This document shows, one piece after another, positions 12,601 through 24,660 of a DNA stretch of 64,000 bases; the first letter of the stretch is position 1, and every line of letters begins with the position of its first letter. Location of the stretch: assembly GCF_028502605.1 (NCBI RefSeq), contig NC_079234.1:5580001-5644000 (forward strand). The letters run 5' to 3'. Both the position numbers and the translations under genes were made by a program. The notes below the pieces were generated by a model that was not told the DNA's origin, made no database searches, and saw nothing but the letters and a program-made list of their open reading frames with translations. This stretch comes from Trichoderma breve. Lineage: Eukaryota; Ascomycota; Sordariomycetes; Hypocreales; Hypocreaceae.

Positions 12601-13906
12601 TTCAGGCTCTCGGCATCGCGAACAACTCGCATACCACGGCCACCACCGCCGTAGGCAGCCTTGATGATGATGGGGAAGCCATACTTGTCAGTGAAGGTCT
12701 TGACCTCCTCGTACTTCTCAACGGCGCCCTCAGTGCCGGGGACGACGGGGACACCAGCTGCAATGGCAAGCTTGCGGGCAGAGACCTTGTCGCCAAGAGC
12801 ATCAATGACATCGGGAGTAGGGCCAACAAACTATAATGAGCATCAGAGTCAGTTTGAGTTTGAGGATAATAGAATGGCTAGAAGCGGCTAAAGTAGGTAT
12901 AGAATGCAGGTCAAAGACTTACAATAAGACCAGCCTTCTCGACGTTGCGGGCAAATGTAGCGTTCTCGGACAAGAAACCGTATCCTGAATGGTGTTAGCA
13001 CCAAAATATTCTTTAAAAAATTCAAAAGAAAGAATGAAGGAAAACCAACCAGGATGAACCAGCTGAGCGCCGTGCTCAACGGCAATCTTGATAATTTCGT
13101 CGCCGGCGAGATAAGCTCCGACAGGGGTGTACTGGCCTCGCTTGCCAATGACGTAGGCTTCATCGGCCTCTGAGAAAATAAGTTAGTACAGGGCACAGAG
13201 CATGCGCGGGGCACGTCTAAGGAGAGGTCTTCATACTCTGACGGTGCATGGAGAGTCGGTCCTCATAACTTTGGAGGGGAAAAAAGAAAAGGTCAGCTAG
13301 CCTTTCTCAAGACGGCATCAAGGATTGTTTCATCGGAGTTTCGCATTATTCACCTGAAGACAGCGATTGTGTGTAATGACAGCTCGTGGGCCTGCGAGGA
13401 GGGGTAAGCATTTGCATTTCTTGCGGCAGCGGCGGACAGAGGGACGACTGACTGTTCTGAAAATCTATTCGCGATGCGCAAATGCGCGTTAGTACCACTG
13501 AAATGCGTCGCTACAGAGGGGAGTATAGAATAATCATGAGTCGAAGCTGTTTTTTCTGGTTCAAACGTACTCTGATGGCTGCGCGAGGGGTTAGCAAGGA
13601 GTTACGCGACAGGCCATGGTGGGGTTGTCGACTTACGGATTTCACCACGGTTGGCAACTATTCAGCGCAGCAGCAGTCACAGGTCAGTAACAGTCTCTTG
13701 TCGGCTCGGTCTTGCGCCAATTGGCACCGGCGGAGCACCTGTGAAGGCTGCGACTCACCGAGAATCTTCTTCAGTTGCATGATGCTGGAGTTTGCGCGGA
13801 TGTGGTGGATGGTCTGCGCCTCCTTGGGCTCATCGATGTCGTCGTCCTCGAAGACATCGTTGAAGGTCAGCGCCTGCTGAGGGTGAGGAGACGGAGTGCC
13901 GGCCAT
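9617..13906 (-). CDS. pyc: Pyruvate carboxylase with five very short exons near its start
   Basis: ATP- and biotin-dependent carboxylation of pyruvate to oxaloacetate, the main anaplerotic reaction; in filamentous fungi the enzyme is usually cytosolic, and no targeting peptide is seen. Exons: 13906-13759, 13657-13637, 13578-13571, 13464-13453, 13391-13354, 13268-13237, 13169-13050, 12984-12923, 12830-9786, 9724-9617; these join in frame to 1197 residues, the expected length. Biotin carboxylase comes first ([34 protein letters not shown]), then carboxyltransferase (MDTTWRDAHQSLLATRV), then the biotinyl domain with AMKM at 1159-1162. The last intron sits directly after AMKM, before EMVISAP. The start in CCCACCATGGCC is preferred over an in-frame ATG 21 bases upstream. 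Exons 2-6 measure 21, 8, 12, 38 and 32 nt and together encode the most conserved N-terminal segment. Confidence 0.96.
13453..13657 (-). other. Microexon cluster of pyruvate carboxylase (21, 8 and 12 nt)
   Basis: Exons 2-4 are 13657-13637 (21 nt), 13578-13571 (8 nt, CCATCAGA) and 13464-13453 (12 nt, ATTTTCAGAACA). They supply V-ANRGEI-P, the rest of P plus IR, and IFRT. Each is flanked by AG on the upstream side and GTAAGT, GTACGT or GTCAGT on the downstream side. The resulting [13 protein letters not shown] matches the conserved pyruvate carboxylase N-terminus, which makes the assignment strong despite the tiny size. Confidence 0.88.
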
Positions 13907-16900
13907 GGTGGGCAGAGTCCGCTGCAAGCAAGAAAAATCAAAAGATACTGGCCCAGAAAGAGGATATGAGGAGAGGGAAAAGAGGGAAAACAGAGCAGCT
14001 CAGCAAAAAGATAGCTCGAGGGAAATGGCCGGATCGGCTGCTTTTTAAGACTGAGAAGCCACAAGCTCGGCCGGTTTGGTTTCGGTTTGGGGGTAGGAAC
14101 TTAACTTGGAAGGGCTGGCGGGGTCTGCAGGTCTGGTGCTGGTGCTGGTGCTGTTGAAGTGGGGGCGGGGTCTCGAGTCACAGTTGAGCGACGAGCGCCG
14201 GAAAGTCAAAGCTTCAGCGGCTTGTGACGCTGATTGCATCGGTGCAGGCGGGAGTTGTGACATGGAAGCTCAACAAGTTTACTGGACACTGTGCTTCCCT
14301 TAGATGTTCCATTACTAAGTCTAAAGTTGGTGGCCGAGGCTATCAAGGTGGCTGCTGAGCTGGGTAATCCAAGCATCAAATGACTCTCCCTACCAAGCCT
14401 AGAGATGTGTACATGTATCCAACAGCACAAAGAGTGAAACAGACAACGGAAGACCACTTCCGCTGCAGTCAATAATGGATGGATAGTATTGATCTTGATC
14501 TCCCGCGGCAAGCCAGAGCCAAAATCTCCGAGCCAGCGCGAGCAGGAGCGAGAGTGGACCGAGCGCAAGCAACTGAGACGCCAACCATCCTGACGTGATG
14601 TGACACAGACACTCTCTACCTAGTCCACTCTGGCTCGCCCACGCAAACACATGGCCTGGGGCAGATGCGTCCTTACGTTATTCGCTATAGCTTGCCCGTT
14701 TGACCTGGGCCAAGATTGGCGGTACAAGGTGTGAGGAGGAGGGGGGCAGGAAATCTGGGAATATGGCGGCTACGGCGTTGGAGCAAAATGGACGGCACGG
14801 CGTTGGATGGACAAAAGGATCAAGCAAGCAAGTATCTTGTCTCAACTGTTCCATGGCGCCTCGTCAGCTGATGGACCTGTCGGTGAGACAAGGAGCAGAA
14901 CAGACATTTGGTGTTTAACATATTGTTTTACCAAGAGGCTTGGCTGAAAGCAGACGTACAATACAGGAGAAGAGGGGGAGCTGTCTGTCAAACCAAAACT
15001 ATGCGCCCACCCGAAGCCAAGAAGAAAAAAAAATTAGCTACAGAGGGAGTATTGGATGTGGCAATTGAGGGTGTGGCTCGAAAATGGCTCTTTACAATTT
15101 TCTCTCTCTTCGTAACTTGGTCTTTTCTTCTTCCTCTTCTTACACTCACCTCATCTTATCATGCCCTACCAAAGCCATAGTGCAGTCATTCCCATTACAT
15201 ACCAGATTTTCCTCCCGCCAGATGGGGGCCCTAAGCTTGGATCGTTACCAACTAAAACCAACTTGTATCACCATTAGCTCGACCAAATTCCAGCTCAAAC
15301 GGGCGGAGCCTCTCCCTCTGGCCAATCAGCCCGCCGGGATAACGCAGCCTCTTACAAGTTTGGCGCTGTTATATTAAGCTTCAGTCCCCAGAGCGGGATT
15401 GTCTTTGCTGCTCTTTTTCTGCGGCTGTCCTGGATTAACTAAATCTGCGCAATACCCGGCCTAGCGGACGGTGCGAGATGCTACATTAACCAGATTCGTA
15501 TCCACCGGGAGAGCCAAGAAAGAAGAGGGCTGGCCTTGCTGAGATGGATGGAGCTTGTTGAGGCAACATGGCATCAGCCGCCGTTGTCGCAGTCTCTAGT
15601 AGGTGTCTTTGGAGATTTTTTTTCTCTCTCGAGTTGTACTGTACCGTATCTACCGTAGCACGCCCGGAGCTAGAAGTGCTTACCGCACCGCAAGCACTTT
15701 GGATCTGGATCTTCGTGCATGAACTCCGTTAACCAGAGATGACCACCCACGCTCTACTGTACGTCTCACCAATCCCGGCGCTGCCTTTCGCCCATTGGGA
15801 CAAACCCCTCTCTCCGTCGTGCGTCGTGCGTCTTGCTTTCTCATCTGATGCCCTTTTACCGAGGATCAGAGCACCATTGGTTTTCGAGCAAAGCTCGCCT
15901 AGACGCGGCTGATGCCTTTCAGCATGGGAGATTCGGGAAATGTCGACACGACTTCACTTCGTCCCAGCCCGATCATTTATCGCCAGTACCGCGTGATGAT
16001 CATCCGTTTGTGCCAGCATCTCGCTTGAGCCGCGCCGTGTCATCCTGTTGGTCACATCTTTGCTCGGCTCGGAGGAAGTGCCCGTAAAACGTAATTGGTA
16101 TCGTAACGCCGGCCCGAGGGTGTTTTGCTGGGGATCCGTCTTCGGATCCGTCGCATCTCAGGACCCCCGTATTCCCAGGTAGTTCCAACTTCCCAGGGCC
16201 GATCTAGTTTTCATGGCGGCACATCTTGCAGATGTACTCCGTGTGCAAATAAGGGGGCCCTTTTAGATAGATCTCGGGTTGCATCTCACGTCTCCCCCCA
16301 ACTCGGGCTGACGAATGAGGCACCCCCGCCTAGTTCGAGTTCGGCGCATGAAGCCGACTTTGCACTACCCTCAGCCATCTGGATATCGCCATCTAGCGCC
16401 GGTGGAGGTGAGTAAAATGGGCGCCCTGAGTCGGCTTATTGGGCCGTGGCTGCTGGTGACAGAACTTGGGGATCTAGTCACTGTAGTTGAAGATTTTTTC
16501 CTCTCCCTCTCCCGCTCGCACATCATCATAGCCATAGCCGATAGCCAACAGGGCCGATTAGCGCGCCTGGTTATCTCAACCCCCCAAGACAAATCCCGTC
16601 GCCTAAATCGAACACATCGAGCGAATGGCAATCATATCCGCCCTTGCATCTTAGCAATTTCCATTGTTGTACTAAACTATTCCTCTTCGGACGGAGTCAA
16701 GATTGTAAAATAGCCATCTTGGAAAAAAGAGAGCGAAATTTCTCCGACGTCGGATCCTCCATTGAGCTTCAACGTAGCTATGTAACGTAGAACTGAAGTC
16801 ATGAATTATTCATAACTCACAGTCACCGAAATCGGTTTCTTGGCTCGTGGCATTGGACAATCTGGCAATTCCAAGTTGATAATTTTTTTTTTCTCATCTC

Positions 16901-17950
16901 GTGAGATGTGACCCATTTCGTATTACTCCTGTATTACTCCTGTATCCATGTGTACACACACATCTCCAGCCCTGCTCGTGCTCGTCTCAACAGCAGCACA
17001 TGAATCATTTCACCAACACATCCGTCATTCCCACCAACCTTGATTGGCTAGGTCCTCTAAATAGCCTGCTTCCATCATACGTCAATCCCATTGTAATACC
17101 TCATAGCGAATATCCTTTGTCACGATTTCTTAACCCCGGTTAAAAGAGGATAGCCTCGGACAACCTGCTGGAAAGTCCCGAGCATCCAATTATGTACTTT
17201 TCCAAATGTACTCTCTGCTTCCGTCATAGGGACTCGGGATGTTCCACCTCAAATCATAATTCTTTTTCCAGAAGACAGAAACGAAGCATGTCAGCCACTT
17301 GCCTGTCACTGTAGAATGGCCCACATGACGCAAAAAGCCCAAAAGCAGCTACTCCAACTATGCCTACCAGGGCAACACACCTTTTGCCTATCCTGGAGAT
17401 ATCAGACGACACAGCCAAAGGCCCTCCCCCAAAACGATGCCGTGATTGCCTCCGACTTTGAGCTGTAAGACGTCCACGGATCGATCTCTACCACCACTTA
17501 TGGCTTAGTACAGGTAATGCAAGGCACAAAACCACGTGTTTATCACATGCTGGCTCTAGAACTACTCAATACAATGCTGTTAAAAAAGAATGTCTAGGAC
17601 GTTCATCTCACTTTACGCCGCGTCCACGCTCTTTGCAAGCATTGATCCATTTCTATTATCCAGCCTTGCTGTTTTGTCCAACCTCCTTCAGCCCTCAAAA
17701 TATCTTCAACAAAAGCATCCAGAGAAACAAGCATATGCCCCCAACGGCTACAAAATCTTCAGCACATAAGAGAGAGTCTATAAGTCACTGAAAACCCCTA
17801 AGTCTCAAGATGCAAACTCCTCGAATTAGCCTCTCATCGACCCCGGTCCCCCACTGCGGTATCATACCGCGAACAACGTCCTTCCCCCACGTGACGCTAT
17901 CCATCTGTTAAATTATCTCAGTCCCATTTGCTCCCATTTTTCGATATTGC
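13907..17950. other. Intergenic region, about 4 kb, no supportable gene
   Basis: The part next to 13906 is the pyruvate carboxylase 5' flank, including a TGGTGC hexamer repeat (14132-14154). Further along there are pyrimidine-rich blocks and a CCAAT motif at about 15319, but open frames are short, overlap on both strands and lack domains. The end near 17950 is the 3' flank of MPC1. I see no tRNA or rRNA. Confidence 0.6.
14132..14154. repeat. TGGTGC microsatellite upstream of pyruvate carboxylase
   Basis: Three to four tandem TGGTGC units lie about 230 bases upstream of the pyruvate carboxylase start codon. Confidence 0.7.
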
Positions 17951-18645
17951 TTATTTAAGAGGAGCCGTCTCCTTGCCAGCCTCAACACCAGCTTGCAGCG
18001 CAGCATTCTCCTTTCCGCCCCATTTGTGCCATGACAGGTATCGGTAGCCCTGGGTCAGCTGCGCGGCCTCGTTGACGACGTGGCATCCGAACAAAAGGTA
18101 GTTTCTGGGGGAAACGGCAAGGGCATATCGCATGAAAGTCGCAGAGTAGATGCAAAGGGCGGCGGTCATCTGTCCGGAGATCCTATACGGCGAAAAACGA
18201 GAGTTGATTAGCAAAACGGGCCGGTATCGGCGGAAGCTGCAGGGTGAGCTTTCTTACAGATCAGGGCTCTTCTGAGTGTCCAAGACGGCGGCAATGGGAA
18301 TTCCAAAGTTGGATACAGGTCCCCAGAAGTCTATTGGCGAAGTAGTGTTAGCTTATGACTTCCCCGAGAACCAACATGTTCGAGATCGCCTGGGTGCTTG
18401 GCAATAGGGCTCGCTCCCTGAGGATGACACAGGCGCAAGAAATCAAGCAAGAAGCATTTTGGGCGCGATTTATCGCCAAAAGACAGCTCCCCCTCCTTGC
18501 CGCGCACCCAGGCGCCTTTTTTTAGGCTCCGATAAAGAAAGACAAAGAAACTCGCGAAGTGTTGACACGTACGAGTCGTGCAGACATAGCTCAGCATCGG
18601 GTTGGACCGGATCTTGGCGTTGATGGCCTTTGCGAGGGCAGCCAT
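17951..18645 (-). CDS. mpc1: Mitochondrial pyruvate carrier subunit MPC1
   Basis: Exons 18645-18573, 18330-18258 and 18182-17951 join to 125 residues. MPC1 forms a heterodimer with MPC2/MPC3 in the inner mitochondrial membrane and imports pyruvate into the matrix. Visible family landmarks: an N-terminal amphipathic helix ending NPMLSYVCTTHFWGP, the signature VSNFGIPIAAVLDTQKSPDLISG, and the last membrane helix with LLFGCHVVNEAAQLTQGYRYL. Length and order are those of the family; the C-terminal tail is a short hydrophilic extension. The first intron (18572-18331, 242 nt) is long for this region and all splice sites are canonical (GTACGT, GTAAGA). It sits about 4 kb from pyruvate carboxylase on the same strand, which is suggestive only. 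Confidence 0.95.
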
Positions 18646-19886
18646 TTTGGAGACGATGGACGAAGAGATGGCTTCGGGGACGCGAAAAGACGTTGGGACT
18701 GGCCGCTGAGGCTATTTCTTTTTGAAGCGGTTGTTGGAGGGCGAGAAAAGTCCGATCCTCGTTTCGTTGTCAGCGGCGTTGATTTTACCCATGTCGGCCG
18801 AAATTTGGAGGCCGAAGAAAGATCGCATGCGGGTCACGTGCTTCGCGGCCTGCGAGATACGACATCAGGTATCTGCTATCAATTGTTACCTCACTTGTAG
18901 TTGCAGTGTATGCTTAATTGGATTAGAATTTTGTGTAATTGGATGATAAAATAGTCCACTATTTATGAGCTGATTCATCAAATGAATTGACGAAACATGT
19001 GGTATGCAACAAGAAAGTAGAATAAGCACAACGGTACCGATTCTTATGCAGCCCCCAATTCAGGTACGGAATGCAGGATTACTCCAATGGAAGGGAAATA
19101 CTAGCCAGCACCCCAATTCTGCTATGCAGCATCTCATATCTCATATTTGAAACTACTAACTAAGTACCTAATGAGTAACAATACCAGAAGCTAGGGCAGC
19201 ATAGCCATAGTAGTAGATATTATAAAAAATATAGCGATCGTAGCAGAAAGTAGAGATGACAGCAGACATTAGAAGGGCTGGGTATTTACTACCTCAATAT
19301 AGGCATCGAGAAGATAGGGGGGGAAGAGGCTTTCCTTGCATCCTGTCATGGCATTGCAAGCTCAGGCAATCACCGGGGAGCTGGCACAGTGTTTCCTCAA
19401 TATAAAATCCGATATACAACAACCCAGGGGGAAATGTGAACATGGCTATAAACTGCAATTGCCAAGGTATGCAGCGTCTCATTTACATCAGAGCCAAACA
19501 ACATCACAAAACGAGTATTGAAGAAGAATTATGATAATTTGTATTCATTCATTCATAAAATGACCTATCCTGGCAAAGCTCGCCATCAACCTCATAGCAA
19601 CCGTCTTGACGAAACCGGGAAAAAAAATTAGACGAAAACAAAAGTTTTACTTCGAATGACACTCTTCATGACAAGCGACAAAGTAATGTTCTTGAGGGTA
19701 TATTATTCTTGTTTTGTCTCTGTGGTCCTTTTTCCCCGTTCCCAATTCTATTACCATGGGTTGCCTTTGCAATACAGACAAGCCTAATTCCCGCTTTCCC
19801 GTCAACTAAGTTTCTACATTAGAGTAGTAGCTTTAAAAATACCCGTCATATCCAAAACAAGAAAATAAAACAATCCAACTAGCAAA
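18646..19886. other. Intergenic region carrying one dispersed repeat copy
   Basis: The side adjoining 18646 is the MPC1 promoter; a frame at 18559-18900 overlaps the MPC1 first exon in antisense and is not credible. Repeat copy B lies at about 19055-19300. The remaining 500 bases are AT-rich and probably form the 3' UTR and flank of the copper-radical oxidase gene. Confidence 0.55.
19055..19300 (+). repeat. Dispersed TAGTA-rich repeat, copy B
   Basis: It contains AAGGGAAATACTAGCCAGCAC (15-base core shared with copy A), then AATTCTGCTATGCAGCATCTCAT, matched by AATTTTGCTATTCAGCATCCC in copy C, and a core with CATAGTAGTAGATATTATAAAA and CGTAGCAGAAAGTAGAGATGA. It lacks the clear GAAGAAC end block, so the 3' part may be truncated or decayed. 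Confidence 0.58.
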
Positions 19887-22800
19887 TTAAACACCTGGCG
19901 TGGTGAAACCAGTACCCTTGGGCCAGTTGCCGACCTGGGCCGGATCACCGCCGATGCGGACGTAGACACCAACGGCGGGGATTCCGCCGTCCAGAATGTA
20001 GAACTGGTACCATCCAGGAGGAGCAATGTACTTGGATGGGGGAGAAGTAACAGTGCAAGTGGTGCCAGTGCAGGAGATGTCAGGGAAGAGAGTGCGAGCT
20101 CCCATGGAGTTGCCGTGAGTGCTGGTGACGGCACCAAGCAGAGAAGCCTGGATAGGGCCATTTCGAGCAGCGGCACCAAGAGTGACAGTAATGGGCTTGC
20201 CGTAGCCCCAGTCCTTGTTGGTGACGGTGAAAGATGGACGAGGCTTGCCGCTCTTCAGGTAAGGAGGGGTAAAGGTCTCGACACGGTACTCCTCGGGGTT
20301 GACATCATCCTGCGGGTCAGAGCCGGAGACAAGCACGCGACCGTCCAAGAGGGTAATGGCCTCAGAGTGGTACAGACGAGCGACGGTAGTGTTCGCCATG
20401 ACAGTGATACGGTAGCCGAGGGGCTTCTGAGGATCGTAGAGAAGAGCGTTCAGGTTGGGGTCAGTAGCAAGACCGAATCCAGCAACACCGTGGTGGGCTC
20501 CGTTCATGATAATGTACGTGCCATCGGGAAGAGGAGCAATGCAAGGCATGACTCGCTGAGAAGGCATGCGCTCAAGCTCCCAGGTAGGGTTTGCAGCATC
20601 GGGGTAGGTGCTCACGCAGTTATCGATAGCATATGAGGCACCCTCAGTAGAACCACCGCAGATGAGAATATTGAGAGGATCAGTAAAGGGGGCGTGCATG
20701 GGCAACAAGACAGCGGTTCCCTCCAAGGGGTAGGTTCGTCCACCAAGAGGATCATTAACTGAACCAGGAATGTTAGGCAGAGTCTTGATGGTGGCAAAAG
20801 TGTTCTCATCCAGGATACGAGCCTCGTTCCAGTAGGCAACAAAGATGCCACCAGACGGAAGGACAGTGCAGAAGGGGTACAGGTTGTTGGGGTCAGTACG
20901 CTCCAGCCAATCCATGTAGAGCGGTGCGGTGCCGGTAAAGGGGAGAATCTCGAGAGTTGGGACAGGAGCACTGTTAGATCCCGTCTCACCACCGATGACG
21001 AGCACGGAGCCATTGGCCATGTTCATGGCGGTGGGATACCAGCGGCCGTTTTGGAGCTTCAGGATGTCGACGTTCTCTTGCCAGTCGTTGGTACCGTTGA
21101 CACCAGGGGAGCCGTTGGGGGTATACAGGCGGACACCATAGGTGGAATCACCAGACCATCCTCCGACAGTAAGCTGTCGGCCAGCCTTATCCGGAAGAGT
21201 GACACCTCCAGCACAGAAAATGTCGGTCTTGACGTGCATCTCTCGCCATGCAAGCTGGTACTGGTCGACGAGAGACAGGTCGAGCTCATAAGCACCGGTA
21301 GAGTTGGGCTCACCAGTGCCCCATTTCTCAAGGAAAGTGACCTTGCCAGTGATGGACTGGGTGGTCATCAGGGGGATGCAGACACCTCCAATGAGCTGCT
21401 CATACGAGCCAGCAGCGGCAGTGCCAGCAGCAGGGAAGCTCCAAGAGTAGAAGGGTGTTCCGGTCCAGAAGTAGGTGGTGAGGCGAGAACCACCACCGCA
21501 GATGGCGCTGGCATTACCCGGGCAGGGGACGCCGCACTCAGACTCGGGCCTCTTCGTAGCACCAGAGGTCTTGATGTTCTCTGGGTCGCCGCAGTAGCAC
21601 TCCTGACCATACTCCAAGCCGGCAGCCATGTAACCAAATTCAGCACACTGGTTAAGGCACTGTGAAGGGGTCATGGTGTTGGCGAAGATGTTCTGCCAGA
21701 AGAAGGTGCGCTGTTGGTTGACATTGTCTTCGTAGCAGCCCTGGTAGGTCCAGTTGCCGACCTGCTGGATAGGTCCCGGAGGCTGCTGCACCGTCGGGGC
21801 TCCCTTGGAAATGATGCTCATTCTGCCGCCGCCGCCGCAGTTTTCGGTCGCGTCACCGGCGCAAGGAGTGTTGCAGTCGCCTTGGTTGGCAGCTTTGGCA
21901 CCGCCGTTGACAATGTTGTTACCGCAGAAGCACTGCTTAGAGTACTCAGCACCAGCAATGGTAAATCCTTGAGAGGCGCAGGACTGGACACAAGACTCGA
22001 GGGTCAGGTCATCATCGTCGGGGAGCTGGGTGTTAAGAATGCGGCCATTGACTCCGTCCACGTAACATCCATAAGACTGCCATCCCTGAGGGAATCCAGT
22101 CGGCTGCGTCGTAGCTGAAGTGGTGGAGGGGGGTACGGCGGGCCCAGATGAGGTACCCGTGCCGGGAGCATTGAGCGAATAGACGGACAATCGGTTACCG
22201 GCGCCACAGAATTCACAGTCTTCACCACTGCAAGTCATGCTGCAGTCGGAAGCTGTAGTGAGCTTGGAGCCGGCGCCAAAGGAGTTGCCGCAGTAGCATT
22301 CTCGGCTGTACTCGACTCCAAAGTATGTGTAGCCCACGCAAAAGGTTGCACAGCTCTCCAAGGTCATGGCGTCATCTGCATACGTCTTGGCAGCGAGGGC
22401 CCGCGAGTTTGTTCCTTCGGTATAGCAACCGTACCAGTTGTATTTGCCCACCAGAGCTGGTTGGCCAGGACAGGCACCAGTCTGGGCGGGCTGAGCTGCA
22501 GAAGTGGTGCCAGTTCCGTCGCTGCACAAGGCACGTTAGCATATCTACAATACGAGAGGATCGCCGCCATCCTAGCTTCTTTCATCCTCTGGCTTCTGCT
22601 TGCTTACCGGACGGCATTGAGGCCATAAATGTTCAGGTGGCCGGGTCCTCCACAGTACTCGGTCTGGTTGCCGTTGCAGGTCATTGTGCAGCCGCTTGTC
22701 GCGGGCAGCGCGCCATTGGAGATTGACTTGCCGCAATCTGCATGTCGGAATGGATCACCAATGGTCAGCTATCTGGAGGGGAACGATAAAAGACGAATAA

Positions 22801-23591
22801 CCACACCCCGTTACACGAGGCGTGGTCCGCTTGGCGGGCGTCGGGTTCACTTACAGCACTCTCCACCGTACTCGACACCAGCAAAGGTATATCCGGCAGC
22901 CTTACATCCTGATGTACAGGCGGCCACGGTCATCTGGGCATTGGCAACACCGCCATAACCAAACGTCAAAGCTCGCCCAGTGGTGCCCTCACTGCCAGCA
23001 TGCGTTAGCATGATTAGATTCGGTGCTGAGGCTAGCTGCATGCTTAGGGCTCGCAAAACTTACGAATAGCATCCCTTGGACACCCATCCGTCGGGGCCCG
23101 GGTTGACTGAGGGACCTGTGATTTCAGCTGTCTTATACAAAGTAAGACGGCCGGGACCACCACACGCCTCGGTCGAGTTACCGCCGCATGGAGCATTGCA
23201 GTCCGTAGCAGTAGTATTTACACCTCCCGTTGCAAGAGTGGAACCGCAGTAGCATTGAGTGTAGTACTCTGTTCCGGCGTAAGGGAAGTCATGCTCAAAG
23301 CAATAAGTAGCGCATTCCTGGTTGGTCATTTCATCATCCGTAAAGGACGCGTCGCTGATTGTACGTCCAACATCGCTGTTTTGCTCCAGTCAGCATACGA
23401 GTAGGCAATGCAAGCTAAAGTTTGCCAAGAGGGGAAAGGAAGACGCCATACATGTAGCATCCCTGATATGTCCAGCCATTGTCCAACGAGGGCGGCGCAA
23501 CGAGAGCGCGCTTCTGGAGCTCCTGGGCGCGGCACGACGTCAGGGAGAGCAGAGAGATCGACAAGAACGAAGCCGCCGGAGAAGGCTTCAT
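19887..23591 (-). CDS. Secreted copper-radical oxidase (glyoxal oxidase type) with five WSC domains
   Basis: Exons 23591-23452, 23375-23064, 22991-22855, 22737-22608 and 22521-19887 join in frame to 1117 residues. A signal peptide (MKPSPAASFLSISLLSLTSCRA) is followed by a KR site, then five Cys-rich WSC domains, each with a G-x-x-x-x-GCY opening and a QCYCG or ECYCG-like core, filling residues 40 to about 590. The C-terminal half is a glyoxal-oxidase/galactose-oxidase beta-propeller with an early-set (DUF1929) domain. Candidate cofactor residues are Cys in DIFCAGG (about 677, the thioether Cys), the RWYPT block (about 734), Tyr-His in RLYHSEA (about 957) and His in STHGNSMGAR (about 1042). 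Such enzymes oxidise aldehydes or alcohols to give H2O2 outside the cell; WSC domains bind glycans, so wall or plant polymer targeting is inferred. Substrate is unknown. Confidence 0.94.
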
Positions 23592-24610
23592 GGTTGCGGG
23601 TTGTGGCTCTCGCCAATGGCAAGAGGCTGCAAGGGGAACGAGTGATGTAGTAGGCCCAAACCAAAAGAGAGTCGGCTTAGGGTTGAACGAGAGAGAGAAG
23701 AGAGGGACAGCAGCGTCCAATTGCGGATAACCCCCAGCTTCTTGTACTCGGCGAGGACATGTTGCTACGATGGCGACCCAGGGACCAGAAGAGGCCTACC
23801 TGGGAATCGGGAAAGAGACTAATGGGGCTGAGGCGGCAGGCCGGAGACTTGGCGTCGTTGCAATATGTTTTCCCAAGTTGACACGGCCAGGATCGAGTCT
23901 CGACCTACTGTAGGTTGAACCTGAGCCAAGAGCTGGGCCATCATGCCATCCCAGGCTACCCAGCAAAGCGCGCGCAGGGGACAAGGAGCCACTCACACAG
24001 ACAGAGGGTTGCTGGATCCGCCGTACCGTACGCATGAGCAATTGTTTGTCCATCCACGCAGAATCAGAATCCAGTAGGGCGCGTATGCAGGCGAGAGCCA
24101 CACCCCCCGTCCCGATCCAGGGTCGGTCAGCCGGAGTCGAGCAGCCTGAGCTAGATGGAAGTGGCCGATATCAGGGACGGCTTCTCGTCGTCTTCAGCAG
24201 TCTGCAGCCAGCCGAAGAAGCAGGGAGAAGCCAGATAGACAGAGAGGCCATGTCACGAGACGCCATCTTCGGCATCGTACTGTATCGAATCGTACCTTAT
24301 CGTGACGCCTCTTCAGCAAAAGCCAACGCCTCCAATGCCGGAGCCAAGAGAGACCCCCGCAAGGCCAGCAAAGAGCCACAGCGTCCCGATAGAAGGCTGC
24401 GGGTAGTTAGTGGGGGAGCTGGATCACGGCGCTACTCGTACTGTATGGTGCTGGTGGGATGAAAGATGAAAAAATATTCCAGGCACAAGTACAGGTACGG
24501 CCACAGGTACAGCGCATCAACTGGCGCCAGAAATACGAGGCCAGGCACGGCTCGGCACTCCGGGCCATCCATCCATTCGATGCTCTAGCGGTGCTAGCAA
24601 ATACAGGCAC

Positions 24611-24660
24611 AGCACTAGCAGAGCTTAGCAGAGCTTAGCAGTGTTTAGCAGCATTGGCTA
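24611..24660. repeat. Short tandem repeat of GCTTAGCAGA type
   Basis: Four to five imperfect copies of a ten-base unit (GCAGAGCTTA/GCAGTGTTTA) stand in intergenic DNA about 1 kb upstream of the copper-radical oxidase start. Confidence 0.7.

Noticed and set aside
10362..12836. Two long plus-strand frames (328 and 493 codons) opposite pyruvate carboxylase
   Set aside because: They mirror the biased codon use of the carboxylase on the other strand; translations are Val/Gly/Asp-rich without domains.
20115..21665. Plus-strand frames opposite the copper-radical oxidase
   Set aside because: Antisense shadows of the GC-rich coding strand with no domain.
24034..24462. Plus-strand 142-codon frame in the gene desert
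   Set aside because: Overlaps competing frames on both strands, no domain and no splice pattern.
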